A DNA stretch of 51,998 nt from TMED23 sp913054205 (GTDB lineage: Bacteria > Pseudomonadota > Alphaproteobacteria > Rhodospirillales > UBA2165), in the NCBI GenBank assembly GCA_046582495.1, contig JAYGEG010000205.1:1-51998 (forward strand), read 5' to 3'. Position 1 is the first letter of the stretch. Each line of letters opens with the position of its first letter. Of this stretch, positions 8,714 through 16,888 are shown piece after piece. Both the position numbers and the translations under genes were made by a program. A model generated the notes under the pieces. It was not told the DNA's origin, ran no database searches, and was given only the letters and a program-made list of their open reading frames with translations.

Positions 8714-9343
8714 ATGCCGCTTCGACGCGTTTATTTTTATCTTATTTTGGCGGTTGTAATCGTTGCTGCTGGTTTTGGTATTCGCGCTTTTAAGGATCAG
8801 GCATCTATTCAAGGCGGCCCGGCCGGAGTGGTTACTAAAACAAGCTCAAGCGGCTCGGCGTCGATTGGCGGGTCTTTTACGCTGGTTAATCAAGAAGGCG
8901 CCGTTGTCTCTGAAAAAACCTTCCACGGCAAATATTCTCTGATCTTTTTTGGCTACACGTTTTGCCCGGACGTCTGCCCAAACACCTTATCGACATTTTC
9001 AACGGTGATGGATTTGCTGGGAAAAGATGCGATAAAAGTTCAGCCGATATTTGTGACAGTTGATCCTTTGCGTGATACCCCCGAACATCTTAAATCCTAT
9101 CTCACTCATTTTCACAAAAGTTTTGCTGGCCTGACGGGGAACGTCCAGCAAATTGAGCATGTCAAAAAAGTGTTTCGCATTTACGCCGCCAAATCCCAGC
9201 AAGACGCGACGGATCCAGATGATTATTTGATGGATCACTCCTCGGTGAGTTATCTTATGAGTAAGGACGGTAAATTTCTGACATTTTTCAGCTATGGCAT
9301 GGAAGCCGAAGCGATCGCGACCAAGCTCAAAGATTTTTTATGA
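8714..9343 (+). CDS. SCO1/SenC family copper chaperone
   Basis: 209-residue membrane-anchored thioredoxin-fold protein that helps insert copper into cytochrome c oxidase CuA. An N-terminal anchor (YFYLILAVVIVAAGFG) precedes the fold. The copper-binding motif CPDVC is at about residues 84-88 and the conserved His lies in MDHSSV. I chose ATG 8714 because GGAGA at 8701-8705 lies 8 bases upstream; the ATG at 8708 is too close. No oxidase genes are adjacent. It is followed 15 bases later by the YcgN-like gene. Confidence 0.9.
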   Translation: MPLRRVYFYLILAVVIVAAGFGIRAFKDQASIQGGPAGVVTKTSSSGSASIGGSFTLVNQEGAVVSEKTFHGKYSLIFFGYTFCPDVCPNTLSTFSTVMDLLGKDAIKVQPIFVTVDPLRDTPEHLKSYLTHFHKSFAGLTGNVQQIEHVKKVFRIYAAKSQQDATDPDDYLMDHSSVSYLMSKDGKFLTFFSYGMEAEAIATKLKDFL

Positions 9344-9358
9344 GGTTAGATTTTAATT

Positions 9359-9808
9359 TTGGATGCGAGTAAACCCTTCTGGGAACAGAAAACTTTATCC
9401 GAAATGTCCTTGGAAGAATGGGACTCGCTTTGTGATGGCTGTGCGAAATGCTGTCTCCATAAACTTGAAGACGAAGATAGCGGCGAGGTTTCCTATACAA
9501 ATGTTGCCTGCAGCCAATTGGATCTCGGTAGTTGTCACTGTAAAAACTACGTCGAGCGCACGTTCTTGGTGGCCGATTGTGTTGAACTCACCACAGCAAA
9601 TCTGAGCAGTCTCCAATGGTTGCCGCCAAGTTGTGCCTATAGATTGTTGCATGAAGGCAAAAAATTGTTTTGGTGGCATCCTTTGGTATCGGGTGATCCC
9701 AATACGGTTCATGAGGCAGGAATCTCTATACGCGGACGTGCGGTTGAGGAGAAAGACGCGCTTGATCTTGAAGATCACGTTGTGACCTGGCCGGAAGAGA
9801 CGACATGA
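9359..9808 (+). CDS. YcgN/YkgJ-type cysteine-cluster protein (UPF0260-like)
   Basis: 149 residues with the conserved cysteine pattern of the UPF0260/CxxCxxxCC group: CDGCAKCC near residue 26, then VACSQLDLGSCHCKNY, and a later C in PPSCAYRLL. The family is thought to bind zinc or an Fe-S cluster; its role is unknown. The start is TTG, with GAGGTT 9-14 bases upstream; an in-frame TAG just upstream rules out a longer frame. It is probably co-transcribed with the SCO and YgjP-like genes. Confidence 0.85.
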   Translation: MDASKPFWEQKTLSEMSLEEWDSLCDGCAKCCLHKLEDEDSGEVSYTNVACSQLDLGSCHCKNYVERTFLVADCVELTTANLSSLQWLPPSCAYRLLHEGKKLFWWHPLVSGDPNTVHEAGISIRGRAVEEKDALDLEDHVVTWPEETT

Positions 9809-9817
9809 AGAAGCAAC

Positions 9818-10525
9818 ATGACGAAGAAAGCTGATACGCTTCAAATCATAAATTTAGACGGTCGTGACGTTCCGGTGCGGATCAGGCGAAATGCGCGGGC
9901 ACGCCGCGCCATTTTAAGGGTCGATACCGATAATGAAGGTGCCCTTGTTACATTGCCGTCCCGCGCCAGTGAGCGCGAAGCGCTATTGTTGGTTCAGGAT
10001 AAATCCGGTTGGCTGTTGGCGAAGCTTGATAATCTACCCAAAAAAATTCCATTTGAGGACGGCGCAAAAATCCCCATGCTGGGTGAAAAATATACACTTC
10101 GCCATGACCCTGATCTCATTGGTGTTGCCCTAAAACAAGACGGCGAAATTCGCATAAGCGGGCGGCCTGAGCATTTTACCCGTCGTTTCCTTGATTGGCT
10201 CAAACGCCAGGCAAAGTCGGAAATTGAGTTTAGAGCTTTTGATATGGCAGCCAGCTTAGACCGCAAGATCGGCCGCATCACGGTGCGCGATACAAAATCA
10301 AGGTGGGGCTCTTGCGCCCCCAATGGTAATCTATCGTTCTGCTGGCGTTTAATTATGACACCTGAATGGGTGATGGATTATGTCGTCGCCCATGAAGTTT
10401 CCCATCTGCGACATATGGATCATAGTGCAGCGTTTTGGCAGACGGTCGCCGGTTTTGATGTTCAGGTTGATGCCGCCCGCAATTGGCTCAACGACAATGC
10501 TGAACAGCTACAACGCTACGGTTGA
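9818..10525 (+). CDS. YgjP-like zinc metallopeptidase (DUF45/SprT-like)
   Basis: 235 residues of the YgjP/WLM-like family. The metal site is HEVSH at residues 192-196 with a third His at 202 (HMDHSAAFW), giving HExxH-x5-H. Before it are the family motifs DTKSRWGSCAPNGNLSFCWR and MDYVVAHE. The N-terminal half is a beta-rich domain beginning VRIRRNARARRAIL. It is presumed to be a cytosolic zinc-dependent protease, substrate unknown. It lies 9 bases after the YcgN-like gene. Confidence 0.88.
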   Translation: MTKKADTLQIINLDGRDVPVRIRRNARARRAILRVDTDNEGALVTLPSRASEREALLLVQDKSGWLLAKLDNLPKKIPFEDGAKIPMLGEKYTLRHDPDLIGVALKQDGEIRISGRPEHFTRRFLDWLKRQAKSEIEFRAFDMAASLDRKIGRITVRDTKSRWGSCAPNGNLSFCWRLIMTPEWVMDYVVAHEVSHLRHMDHSAAFWQTVAGFDVQVDAARNWLNDNAEQLQRYG

Positions 10526-10582
10526 GAAAAACACACAGCCACGCGCAAGCTTCGGATAGTTTTTATTCATCGATCAGGTAAA

Positions 10583-11437
10583 GTGTTGATTATGAAAAAT
10601 CAAAGTGTTGATCAAACTGAACTTGTTGAGCAAACCTGCGCTCTCATAGAGGCCTATGAGGAAGGAACGCCGACACTCGCATATCTCGGCGACGCTCTTG
10701 AAATGAGCCCCACTCATTTGCAGCGGGTGTTTAAAAAGGCGACCGGCATATCGCCGCGTGAATATGCTGAAACCCACCGCCTTGAAATTTTTAAAGCCAA
10801 TTTAAAATCCGGCCAATCCGTGACATCTTCGATGTATGACGCCGGCTTTGGTGGTTCCAGCAGATTATATGAATCCTCGAACGGCAAGCTCGGCATGACA
10901 CCGGCGAGCTATGGCAAAGGCGGTAAAGGAACGGAGATTAACTACGCCATTGGCAATTGTAGTCTCGGGCGGGTTTTGGTGGCGGCAACGGCGCATGGTT
11001 TGTGCCGGGTGTGTTTTGGCAGCTCAGTCAAAGAAGTTGAGCAAGAGCTGGCGGAAGAGTTTCCAAAAGCTAAATTGCGCCGCAATGAAAAAAATATGGC
11101 GGAGATATTGTCAACAGTTCTAGCTGTGCTTGAGAGTTTTGACACAAAAATAAAATCGCTTCCGTTTGATATACGAATCACAGCATTTCAGGCTAAAGTC
11201 TGGTCCTACCTTCGGCGCATTCCCGCCGGTATGACGCAAACCTACGGCGAAATTGCGGCGGCGATTGGTGTGCCCAAAAGCGCTCGGGCTGTCGGAAAAG
11301 CCTGTGGCTCGAACCCCATTGGCGTTATTATTCCCTGTCACCGCGCTGTCGGAGCGACCGGCGATCTAACCGGTTATCGCTGGGGGATTGATCGTAAAAA
11401 AGCGCTGCTCGAGATCGAAAAATCTATTTCCGATTAG
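10583..11437 (+). CDS. ada: Ada-type methylated-DNA-protein cysteine methyltransferase with AraC HTH
   Basis: Repair protein that removes methyl groups from O6-methylguanine onto its own Cys. It has an N-terminal AraC-type helix-turn-helix region (LGDALEMSPTHLQRVFKKAT, PREYAETHRL) and a C-terminal methyltransferase domain with the active site IIPCHRAV (Cys near residue 252). The N-terminal Zn/Cys domain of classical Ada, which repairs phosphotriesters and triggers activation, is missing, so self-induction is uncertain. Start choices are GTG 10583, TTG 10586 and ATG 10592; the AGGT at 10576-10579 does not settle it. The last 14 bases overlap the convergent mmcB gene. Confidence 0.88.
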   Translation: MLIMKNQSVDQTELVEQTCALIEAYEEGTPTLAYLGDALEMSPTHLQRVFKKATGISPREYAETHRLEIFKANLKSGQSVTSSMYDAGFGGSSRLYESSNGKLGMTPASYGKGGKGTEINYAIGNCSLGRVLVAATAHGLCRVCFGSSVKEVEQELAEEFPKAKLRRNEKNMAEILSTVLAVLESFDTKIKSLPFDIRITAFQAKVWSYLRRIPAGMTQTYGEIAAAIGVPKSARAVGKACGSNPIGVIIPCHRAVGATGDLTGYRWGIDRKKALLEIEKSISD

Positions 11438-11900
11438 GATCGTTCCAAAGATGCAGACGGTCTGCGGCGGTTTTTGCAAAGCGGACGATCTGGGTTCGGC
11501 GGCGAGCTGCATTGAGTTTGCGGGTCTGAGACTCTCTAATCACGGCCGCATTATAGGCATCGGCGATCATAATGCCGCATTCATCCGGTAATATTTCGAG
11601 CGGAAAGCCATTGGCGACGGCAAAATACATTTGATCGCTGAAGGGAAGATATTCTTGCCATTTATCGTCGCTGCGAAAATCAGCGACCGAGGACTTAATC
11701 TCAATAATGATAAATTGGCCGGCTTTGTTGAGGCCAATGACATCTACCCGGCGTTTGGACAGCAGTTTGAATTCGGTGAGCGGGCTGTAGCCTAGATTGC
11801 GAAGATAGCGGCAAATACCGCGGGCGATGTCACCGGCTTCAAATGGCCCTAGTGCCGGGATGTCTTGTTCAAACCCGTCCGGGTCAAACTCCATGTTCAT
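11424..11900 (-). CDS. mmcB: MmcB family DNA repair protein
   Basis: 158 residues matching MmcB, a SOS-linked protein with a PD-(D/E)XK nuclease-like fold known in Caulobacter. The core reads RRVDVIGLNKAGQFIIIEIK followed by SSVADFRSDDKWQEYLPF, containing the D...ExK catalytic arrangement. I chose ATG 11900, with GGGAG 10 bases upstream; the longer frame to 12029 has no support. It converges with the Ada-type methyltransferase and overlaps it by 14 bases, so two repair genes share an end. Confidence 0.85.
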   Translation of the reverse strand: MNMEFDPDGFEQDIPALGPFEAGDIARGICRYLRNLGYSPLTEFKLLSKRRVDVIGLNKAGQFIIIEIKSSVADFRSDDKWQEYLPFSDQMYFAVANGFPLEILPDECGIMIADAYNAAVIRESQTRKLNAARRRTQIVRFAKTAADRLHLWNDPNRK

Positions 11901-12002
11901 TATATGTTTCTCCCAGAGTTTTATCCTAATCGGAAAGTAATGGGCGGCGCAAGGGGGCTTTATTTGGTGGGCAGTATTTAAAAAAGACGCTACAAGATTG
12001 GT

Positions 12003-12434
12003 ATGCAACAGGTACTCCAACAAGCCCAAGAATCGCTAACTCTTCAGACCTCCGGCCAGGGACTTTATGAGCTTACCTGCGAGGTAGTTGAGTGGACGGA
12101 TAATCTGACAATCGAAACCGGGATGATGACGCTCTTTTGCCGTCATACTTCGGCATCTTTGATCATTCAGGAGAACGCTGATCCTGATGTGATGGTTGAT
12201 CTTGAGAATTTTTTCAAAAAACTCGTGCCCGAGGATTTGTCGCTGTATCGCCACACCGCCGAAGGTTCCGACGACATGCCGGCACATATCAAGGGGGCGC
12301 TCACTCAAACGACGCTGAATATTCCGATTGCCGATGGCCGCCTCGCGCTTGGCACCTGGCAGGGGATTTTCCTTTTCGAGCACCGGGTCCAAGCGCACAC
12401 CCGCAACCTGATACTTCATGCGGTCGGAGAATAA
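12003..12434 (+). CDS. YjbQ family protein (UPF0047)
   Basis: 143 residues, the full length of the UPF0047/YjbQ family. Signature segments are TLFCRHTSASLIIQENADPD, YRHTAEGSDDMPAHIKGAL and LALGTWQGIFLFEHR; the conserved His residues are thought to bind metal. Weak thiamine-phosphate synthase activity has been reported for the family, but the physiological role is unclear. It ends 2 bases before the TPR/OGT-like gene, which suggests one transcript. Confidence 0.88.
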   Translation: MQQVLQQAQESLTLQTSGQGLYELTCEVVEWTDNLTIETGMMTLFCRHTSASLIIQENADPDVMVDLENFFKKLVPEDLSLYRHTAEGSDDMPAHIKGALTQTTLNIPIADGRLALGTWQGIFLFEHRVQAHTRNLILHAVGE

Positions 12435-12436
12435 GT

Positions 12437-14425
12437 GTGAGCAGCGCCGTTTTAGAAAAAGGTCTTGAACTTCATCAGGCGGGGAAATTTGACGAAGCCG
12501 AGGCAATTTACCGGGAAGTACTTGCTGGCGAAGATGACACCACCGATGCCCAAACGGACGCATGGCATTTTCTCGGATTAATCATGCAGCAGCGCGGGCA
12601 ATTTGATCAGGCGATTGAATTTATCGAGCGCGCCATTTTGGCCGATCCAACCCGTTCCACTTTTTATTATAATTTGGGTGCGACTTTCATGGCGGTTGAA
12701 GATTTAAGCTCGGCCGCAGAGGCGTACGATAAGGCCTGCCAGTTAAAACCCGATTGGCTCGATGCCTTGGTCAGCTTGGGCACCATTCAAGGCCAGCTCG
12801 GAAAGTACCCGCCGGCGGAAACAACCCTTCGCCAAGCTCTTCAAATCGATCCCGACAATGTCGAGGCGATGATTAGCCTGACGGCGGTCCTGGAAGGGTT
12901 GGGACAAAGTGCAGATGCAGAAGAATTGGGCCGGCAAGCCGTCGCTTTGCGTCTCACAAGTCCGCAAGCCTGGAGTAATCTCGGCAATGCGCTCAACAGC
13001 CAGGGAAAATTGCCGGGGAAGCTCAATGAGGCTGAAGAGGCGTTTCGCCACGCACTCTCGATCGATCCATCTTACAATACAGCGCGTTTTAATCTCGGCA
13101 ATGTGCTAAACGATCAATGGCGAAATTCTCAGGCGCTGGCATGTTTTCGCGAGGTGATAGAGCGCGATCCGATCTATTTTTTTGCCTGGCAAAATTTATT
13201 GTTGAACCTGTTATATAGTCCTGCGGAAACAGAGCAGTCGATCTTTGAAACTCATAAATCCTGGGCAGAAAAGTTTGGCTCTGTCGCCGAGGTTTCTCAA
13301 CCGGCGGATCGCGACCCCAGCAAACGCCTAAAAATCGGCTATGTGTCGCCGGATTTTAGAACCCATTCGGTTGCGTATTTTTTAAAGCCGCTTATCGCAG
13401 CCCATGACCGGAAAGCCTTTGAGATATATGCCTATTCAAATGTCCGCCGGGAGGATGATACAACAAGTTGGTTTAAGGACAATGTCGATCACTGGAGAGA
13501 CGTGACGACATTGAGTGACGCCGCTGCAGCCAGCCTAATTCAACAAGATCAAATTGATATCCTGGTCGATTTGGCTGGGCATAGTGCAAATAATCGGCTC
13601 GGTATTTTTGCATCCAAGCCGTCCCCCGTTCAGATTTCGTGGCTCGGCTATCCTGCGACCACGGGATTGCCGCAAATCGAGCACCGTCTAACCGATGAGA
13701 TTGCCGACCCGAGCGGTGACGCTGATAAAAATCACAGCGAGCAACTTATTCGCCTTGAAGGTGGTTTTCATTGTTACCAAATGCCGGAAGAGGTGCCTAA
13801 TGTCGGGTCTTTGCCTGCGCTTGATAATGGTTTTGTGACTTTTGGATCGTTTAATCATATTTCCAAAATATCCCCGCGGGTCATTGAAACCTGGTCGGAG
13901 ATTTTGGCTTCCGTTCCGAACTCAAAACTGCTGCTTAAAGGCGGCATGCTCGATTACGGGGTGGTGCGCGGTAAATTGCAAGAGGCGTTCGAGCAAAACA
14001 AAATTGCCGCAGACAGGATTGTCCTCAAAGGGTGGATCGCGCGAGACGACGATCCTTTAGAACTCTATAACTCAGTCGATATCTGTCTCGATCCCTTTCC
14101 CTACAACGGAACAACGACAACTTTTGAAGCACTTTCCATGGGAGTTCCCGTCATTACGCTGCTCGGCGCACGTCATAGTGGACGTGTTGGCGCTTCAATC
14201 ATGTCGCATCTTGGTCGTCCTGAATGGATTACAGACACGCGCCAATCTTATAAAGCGCTTGCGGGTTCCTTGGCGGGCGATTTGTCTGCCCTGCAAAATA
14301 TTCGCCAACAATTGAGATCAGAACTCCTTAATTCAACCCTAAGTGATGCGGCGAGGTTCGCTGCAAAGATAGAAACCGTTTGCACAGAAATATATCGCGA
14401 TTTTTGTCAAAAAACGCTCGATTAG
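12437..14425 (+). CDS. TPR protein with O-GlcNAc transferase-like (GT41) domain
   Basis: 662 residues starting at GTG. The first 270 residues are tetratricopeptide repeats (for example GLIMQQRGQFDQAIEFIERA). From about 295 the GT41 catalytic region follows: KIGYVSPDFRTHSVAYF, ILVDLAGHSANNRLGIFASK, PVQISWLGYPATTGLP, FGSFNHISKISPRVIETW, then CLDPFPYNGTTTTFEALSMG and PVITLLGARHSGRVGAS. These match the UDP-sugar and catalytic regions of SPINDLY/OGT-like bacterial enzymes. It probably glycosylates proteins in the cytosol; in bacteria such enzymes often modify flagellins or adhesins. No partner gene is visible here. Confidence 0.88.
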   Translation: MSSAVLEKGLELHQAGKFDEAEAIYREVLAGEDDTTDAQTDAWHFLGLIMQQRGQFDQAIEFIERAILADPTRSTFYYNLGATFMAVEDLSSAAEAYDKACQLKPDWLDALVSLGTIQGQLGKYPPAETTLRQALQIDPDNVEAMISLTAVLEGLGQSADAEELGRQAVALRLTSPQAWSNLGNALNSQGKLPGKLNEAEEAFRHALSIDPSYNTARFNLGNVLNDQWRNSQALACFREVIERDPIYFFAWQNLLLNLLYSPAETEQSIFETHKSWAEKFGSVAEVSQPADRDPSKRLKIGYVSPDFRTHSVAYFLKPLIAAHDRKAFEIYAYSNVRREDDTTSWFKDNVDHWRDVTTLSDAAAASLIQQDQIDILVDLAGHSANNRLGIFASKPSPVQISWLGYPATTGLPQIEHRLTDEIADPSGDADKNHSEQLIRLEGGFHCYQMPEEVPNVGSLPALDNGFVTFGSFNHISKISPRVIETWSEILASVPNSKLLLKGGMLDYGVVRGKLQEAFEQNKIAADRIVLKGWIARDDDPLELYNSVDICLDPFPYNGTTTTFEALSMGVPVITLLGARHSGRVGASIMSHLGRPEWITDTRQSYKALAGSLAGDLSALQNIRQQLRSELLNSTLSDAARFAAKIETVCTEIYRDFCQKTLD

Positions 14426-14451
14426 ACGTTGACTAACATTCATGAAAAGAG

Positions 14452-14479
14452 AAAATCCCAAATATTAACTGGGAATTTT
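14452..14479 (+). terminator. Probable transcription terminator after the OGT-like gene
   Basis: AAAATCCCA (14452-14460) and TGGGAATTTT (14470-14479) form a 9-bp stem with one bulged A and a nine-base loop. The stem is flanked by A on the left and T on the right, the usual shape of an intrinsic terminator. Confidence 0.5.
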
Positions 14480-14551
14480 ATCCTATCAAACCTATCTATA
14501 ATTATGGGTAAACGTTCAGCAGTTCGAGGCTCCGAAATACAATAGGCAATA

Positions 14552-15829
14552 ATGTCCGACTTCTCTAATTTAAACATCTTTGTTGTTGATTTAAAAATTG
14601 AACATCGCGATGCCGTTCGCGATGCCGTTCATGGTATTGGACTGACCAACGTCCAAGAAATCTCCTCAACGGATCACGCGCACCACAAAATGAAAATTGG
14701 CTCAGTTCCGGATTTGATCATCATGGAGATAAACATGGGCGGTGCGTCGGGCTTAAATTTTATGGCTCGAATTCGAGCTGGCAACACACCGGCTCACAAA
14801 ATCGTGCCTATTATCATCATGACCCGAAACTTAAATCCGGAAATGGCATTACGAGCATCTGAAGTAGGGTTCGAACATTTTGTCCGAAAACCATTTACCG
14901 CGGAATCAATTCAAAAACGGGTGACCAGTGTCTTGCAAAAACCCCGGCGATTTGTTGTCGGCAAAGCCTATTTCGGACCAGATAGGCGCGATCCAAACAA
15001 TACATCCGTTTTTGAAGGAGAGGAACGCCGCGGTGTAAGTGGCAGAGTTCCATCGAATTCTACTTTGAAGGCGGGCGATGGCGGTGGGAAGGTTGCAGGA
15101 AACGCCGCTGTATCCACAGACCTTCCGCTGGTCGACACGTCGCCCGAAGTTAAACCAAGAGCTAAATCAAAAGAGCAAATTGAGGCAGTTGCGGTATCGG
15201 TTGAAGCAAAGGAACAGTTAAAAGTCGCGCCCAAACCACCTGCGCAAAAGCCGCTTACGTTAAAACCGTCTGTTGAATCTCCGTCGCCAGAAAAGCCAAA
15301 AGAAAAAGCGGCGGCCCCAAAAGCGGAGAAACTCAAATCAGAAATTGAACTTGCAAATTCGCCGGAAAAACCAAAAAAAGAAGTTGAACCTGATCGCGCA
15401 GCCGAAATTGCGGCGAAACTGGAAATTCACGCGGCTTGGCTTTTGTCCAATGGGGTGGACGGTGAGAAAGCAAACTTTTCAGGCGAAGATTTATCCGGTG
15501 CGGATCTTTCAGAAATCAATTTGGCGACTGTGAATTTGCGCGATGCTGATCTGCAGGATGCAAACCTATTCCGCGCCAATTTGTTTGATGCGGATTTGCG
15601 GGGCGCAAATTTATCGGGCGCGAATTTGGGCGAGGCTGATCTTCACAATGCGAAACTGCGTCATGCGACATTAACAGCTACCCTTTTGCCCGAAGCAGGA
15701 CTACGGGGGGCTGATCTCGCTGGCGCTAATCTTTATGGCGCACAATTGGCAGGCGCTGATTTTAAAGATGCAAATTTCCTCAGCACAAATATTCGGGAAG
15801 CCGATTTGATCGGGGCCAATTTGAATTAA
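14552..15829 (+). CDS. Pseudo-receiver domain fused to pentapeptide repeats
   Basis: 425 residues. Residues 5-130 are a CheY-like receiver of the alphaproteobacterial type, ending in the usual FVVGKAYFGPDRRD tail. The phospho-acceptor Asp is replaced by Glu59 (DLIIMEINM) and the acidic pair has one member (VVDL, D13 then L14); T91 and K113 remain. A long Pro/Lys/Glu-rich linker spans about 145-290. Residues 305-425 are pentapeptide repeats of the A(D/N)LxxA type (GADLSEINLATVNLRDADLQ). These build a right-handed beta-helix for protein contacts or DNA mimicry. The receiver is probably not switched by phosphorylation. The partner is unknown. Confidence 0.85.
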   Translation: MSDFSNLNIFVVDLKIEHRDAVRDAVHGIGLTNVQEISSTDHAHHKMKIGSVPDLIIMEINMGGASGLNFMARIRAGNTPAHKIVPIIIMTRNLNPEMALRASEVGFEHFVRKPFTAESIQKRVTSVLQKPRRFVVGKAYFGPDRRDPNNTSVFEGEERRGVSGRVPSNSTLKAGDGGGKVAGNAAVSTDLPLVDTSPEVKPRAKSKEQIEAVAVSVEAKEQLKVAPKPPAQKPLTLKPSVESPSPEKPKEKAAAPKAEKLKSEIELANSPEKPKKEVEPDRAAEIAAKLEIHAAWLLSNGVDGEKANFSGEDLSGADLSEINLATVNLRDADLQDANLFRANLFDADLRGANLSGANLGEADLHNAKLRHATLTATLLPEAGLRGADLAGANLYGAQLAGADFKDANFLSTNIREADLIGANLN

Positions 15830-15957
15830 AGACAGATTGATAAAGCCAACGGAGATCTTTCGACGAAACTCCCACCGGGCATTCGGATTCAAGTCGACTA
15901 AACGGAAAGAACCAGCTATTTTTCTTTTCACAATACATTAAAATGGGGAAGTATTTT

Positions 15958-16401
15958 ATGGGTGAGCCTACAGGTAAGTTGCGGCATTTGGCGCTTTCGG
16001 TCCCGGACCGACGTGAAGCAACTAAATTCTACCAAAACACCTTCGGCATGGAATTGGTGCGTGAAAATGAAACGCCGATGGCCAGCGTCGCTTATATGTC
16101 GGATGGTGTCATGAGCTTGGCGTTGATTGAGTATAAATCTGATGATGCCGCTGGTAAAAAAACCAATCCCAAAGGTGAAGGCAAGGAATTTGTAGGTCTT
16201 CATCATGTCGGGTTTTGGGTTGATGATGTCGAAGCCACAAAAAAGAAAATCGAAGAAAATGGCGGGCGCTATATGATGGGCGAAGTCGCTAAAGATACCG
16301 GCGGCAGCACTGGTTATTATGAAATTAAATATCGTGACCCCAATGATGTCATATTCGATATTACCCATAGCGGTTGGTCCGGCGCGGTTAAAGACCCCTA
16401 A
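15958..16401 (+). CDS. VOC (glyoxalase/dioxygenase) family protein
   Basis: 147 residues with two VOC half-modules. RHLALSVPDRREATKFYQNT and GLHHVGFWVDDVEATKKKIE carry the usual metal-ligand His positions; the C-terminal ligand position is Asp (VIFDITHSGW). I chose ATG 15958, because GGGGAAG at 15945-15951 sits 6 bases upstream; the ATG at 15943 lies inside that ribosome site. The substrate is unknown. A second VOC gene lies nearby at 16889-17425. Confidence 0.82.
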   Translation: MGEPTGKLRHLALSVPDRREATKFYQNTFGMELVRENETPMASVAYMSDGVMSLALIEYKSDDAAGKKTNPKGEGKEFVGLHHVGFWVDDVEATKKKIEENGGRYMMGEVAKDTGGSTGYYEIKYRDPNDVIFDITHSGWSGAVKDP

Positions 16402-16437
16402 AAAATTAGTCTGTTGCTATCTGCGAAGCGGCTGAAG

Positions 16438-16459
16438 AAGGCGGAGGCGGCCTTTTTTT
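16438..16459 (+). terminator. Rho-independent terminator candidate
   Basis: AAGGC (16438-16442) pairs with GCCTT (16450-16454) across a seven-base loop and is followed by a run of seven Ts ending at 16459. It would end the transcript of the VOC gene at 15958-16401. Confidence 0.5.
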
Positions 16460-16540
16460 GGCTAAATTCTGCCGTGTTTGCTTGGTAGGTTTTTTGGCAT
16501 TGGTTTTGCAATCCTACTTGAGTAACAAGTGGAGGAGGAT

Positions 16541-16693
16541 ATGGCAGAAAAATTATACAGAGTCCGTGTCATTGAGGAACGTAAGCAGGACCGGCGGTCC
16601 GAGCATGATCGCCGCAAGGTTGATCGGCGCTATCCAGAACCAACGGCATGCCTGACACCGGAAGAAATTGCCGCCCTGTTGGTGACGCACTAA
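16541..16693 (+). CDS. Small basic protein, 50 residues
   Basis: The ATG at 16541 is preceded by a near-perfect ribosome site (GGAGGAGG at 16531-16538, 2-7 bases away). The frame has natural codon use and ends at TAA 16691. The product is highly charged: a middle stretch ERKQDRRSEHDRRKVDRRYP has many Arg and Asp residues. It ends in TPEEIAALLVTH, which looks like a short helix. No membrane segment or Cys motif is seen. The strong translation signal argues for a real gene. The family is not recognised. Confidence 0.65.
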   Translation: MAEKLYRVRVIEERKQDRRSEHDRRKVDRRYPEPTACLTPEEIAALLVTH

Positions 16694-16697
16694 ATAG

Positions 16698-16724
16698 TTA
16701 ATTAAGTGACTGTCACTTAATTAA
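16698..16724. repeat. 27-bp perfect palindrome
   Basis: TTAATTAAGTGAC and its exact reverse complement flank a single T, giving 13-bp arms. It lies 5 bases after the stop of the 50-residue protein. It could be a hairpin that ends or protects transcripts, or a dimeric protein binding site. It shares the TAAGTnACTGnCTTA pattern with the smaller palindrome at 298-312. Confidence 0.7.
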
Positions 16725-16771
16725 GGAAGTTGTGAATTGATGTGAATAACTCAACAGTTGATAATTAATAT

Positions 16772-16878
16772 TTAGATTAGATCCGCCCAGCTGACGATAC
16801 GGTCAGAGACTTCTTCGATCTTTTCCGGCATTTCAGGCGGACACTGAGGATTAACAGTTCTCCGTTATTTTCAGGCAT
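16772..16878 (-). pseudogene. Small reading frame broken by one base
   Basis: ATG 16878 begins MPENNGEL on the minus strand. One base out of frame, the sequence then continues as VNPQCPPEMPEKIEEVSDRI and VSWADLI to TAA at 16772-16774. Joined, these give a natural-looking protein of about 35 residues, placed just downstream of the VOC gene at 16889. The single-base break could be decay or a sequencing error. No ribosome site is clear, and the family is unknown. Confidence 0.35.
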
Positions 16879-16888
16879 GGATTAAGAG

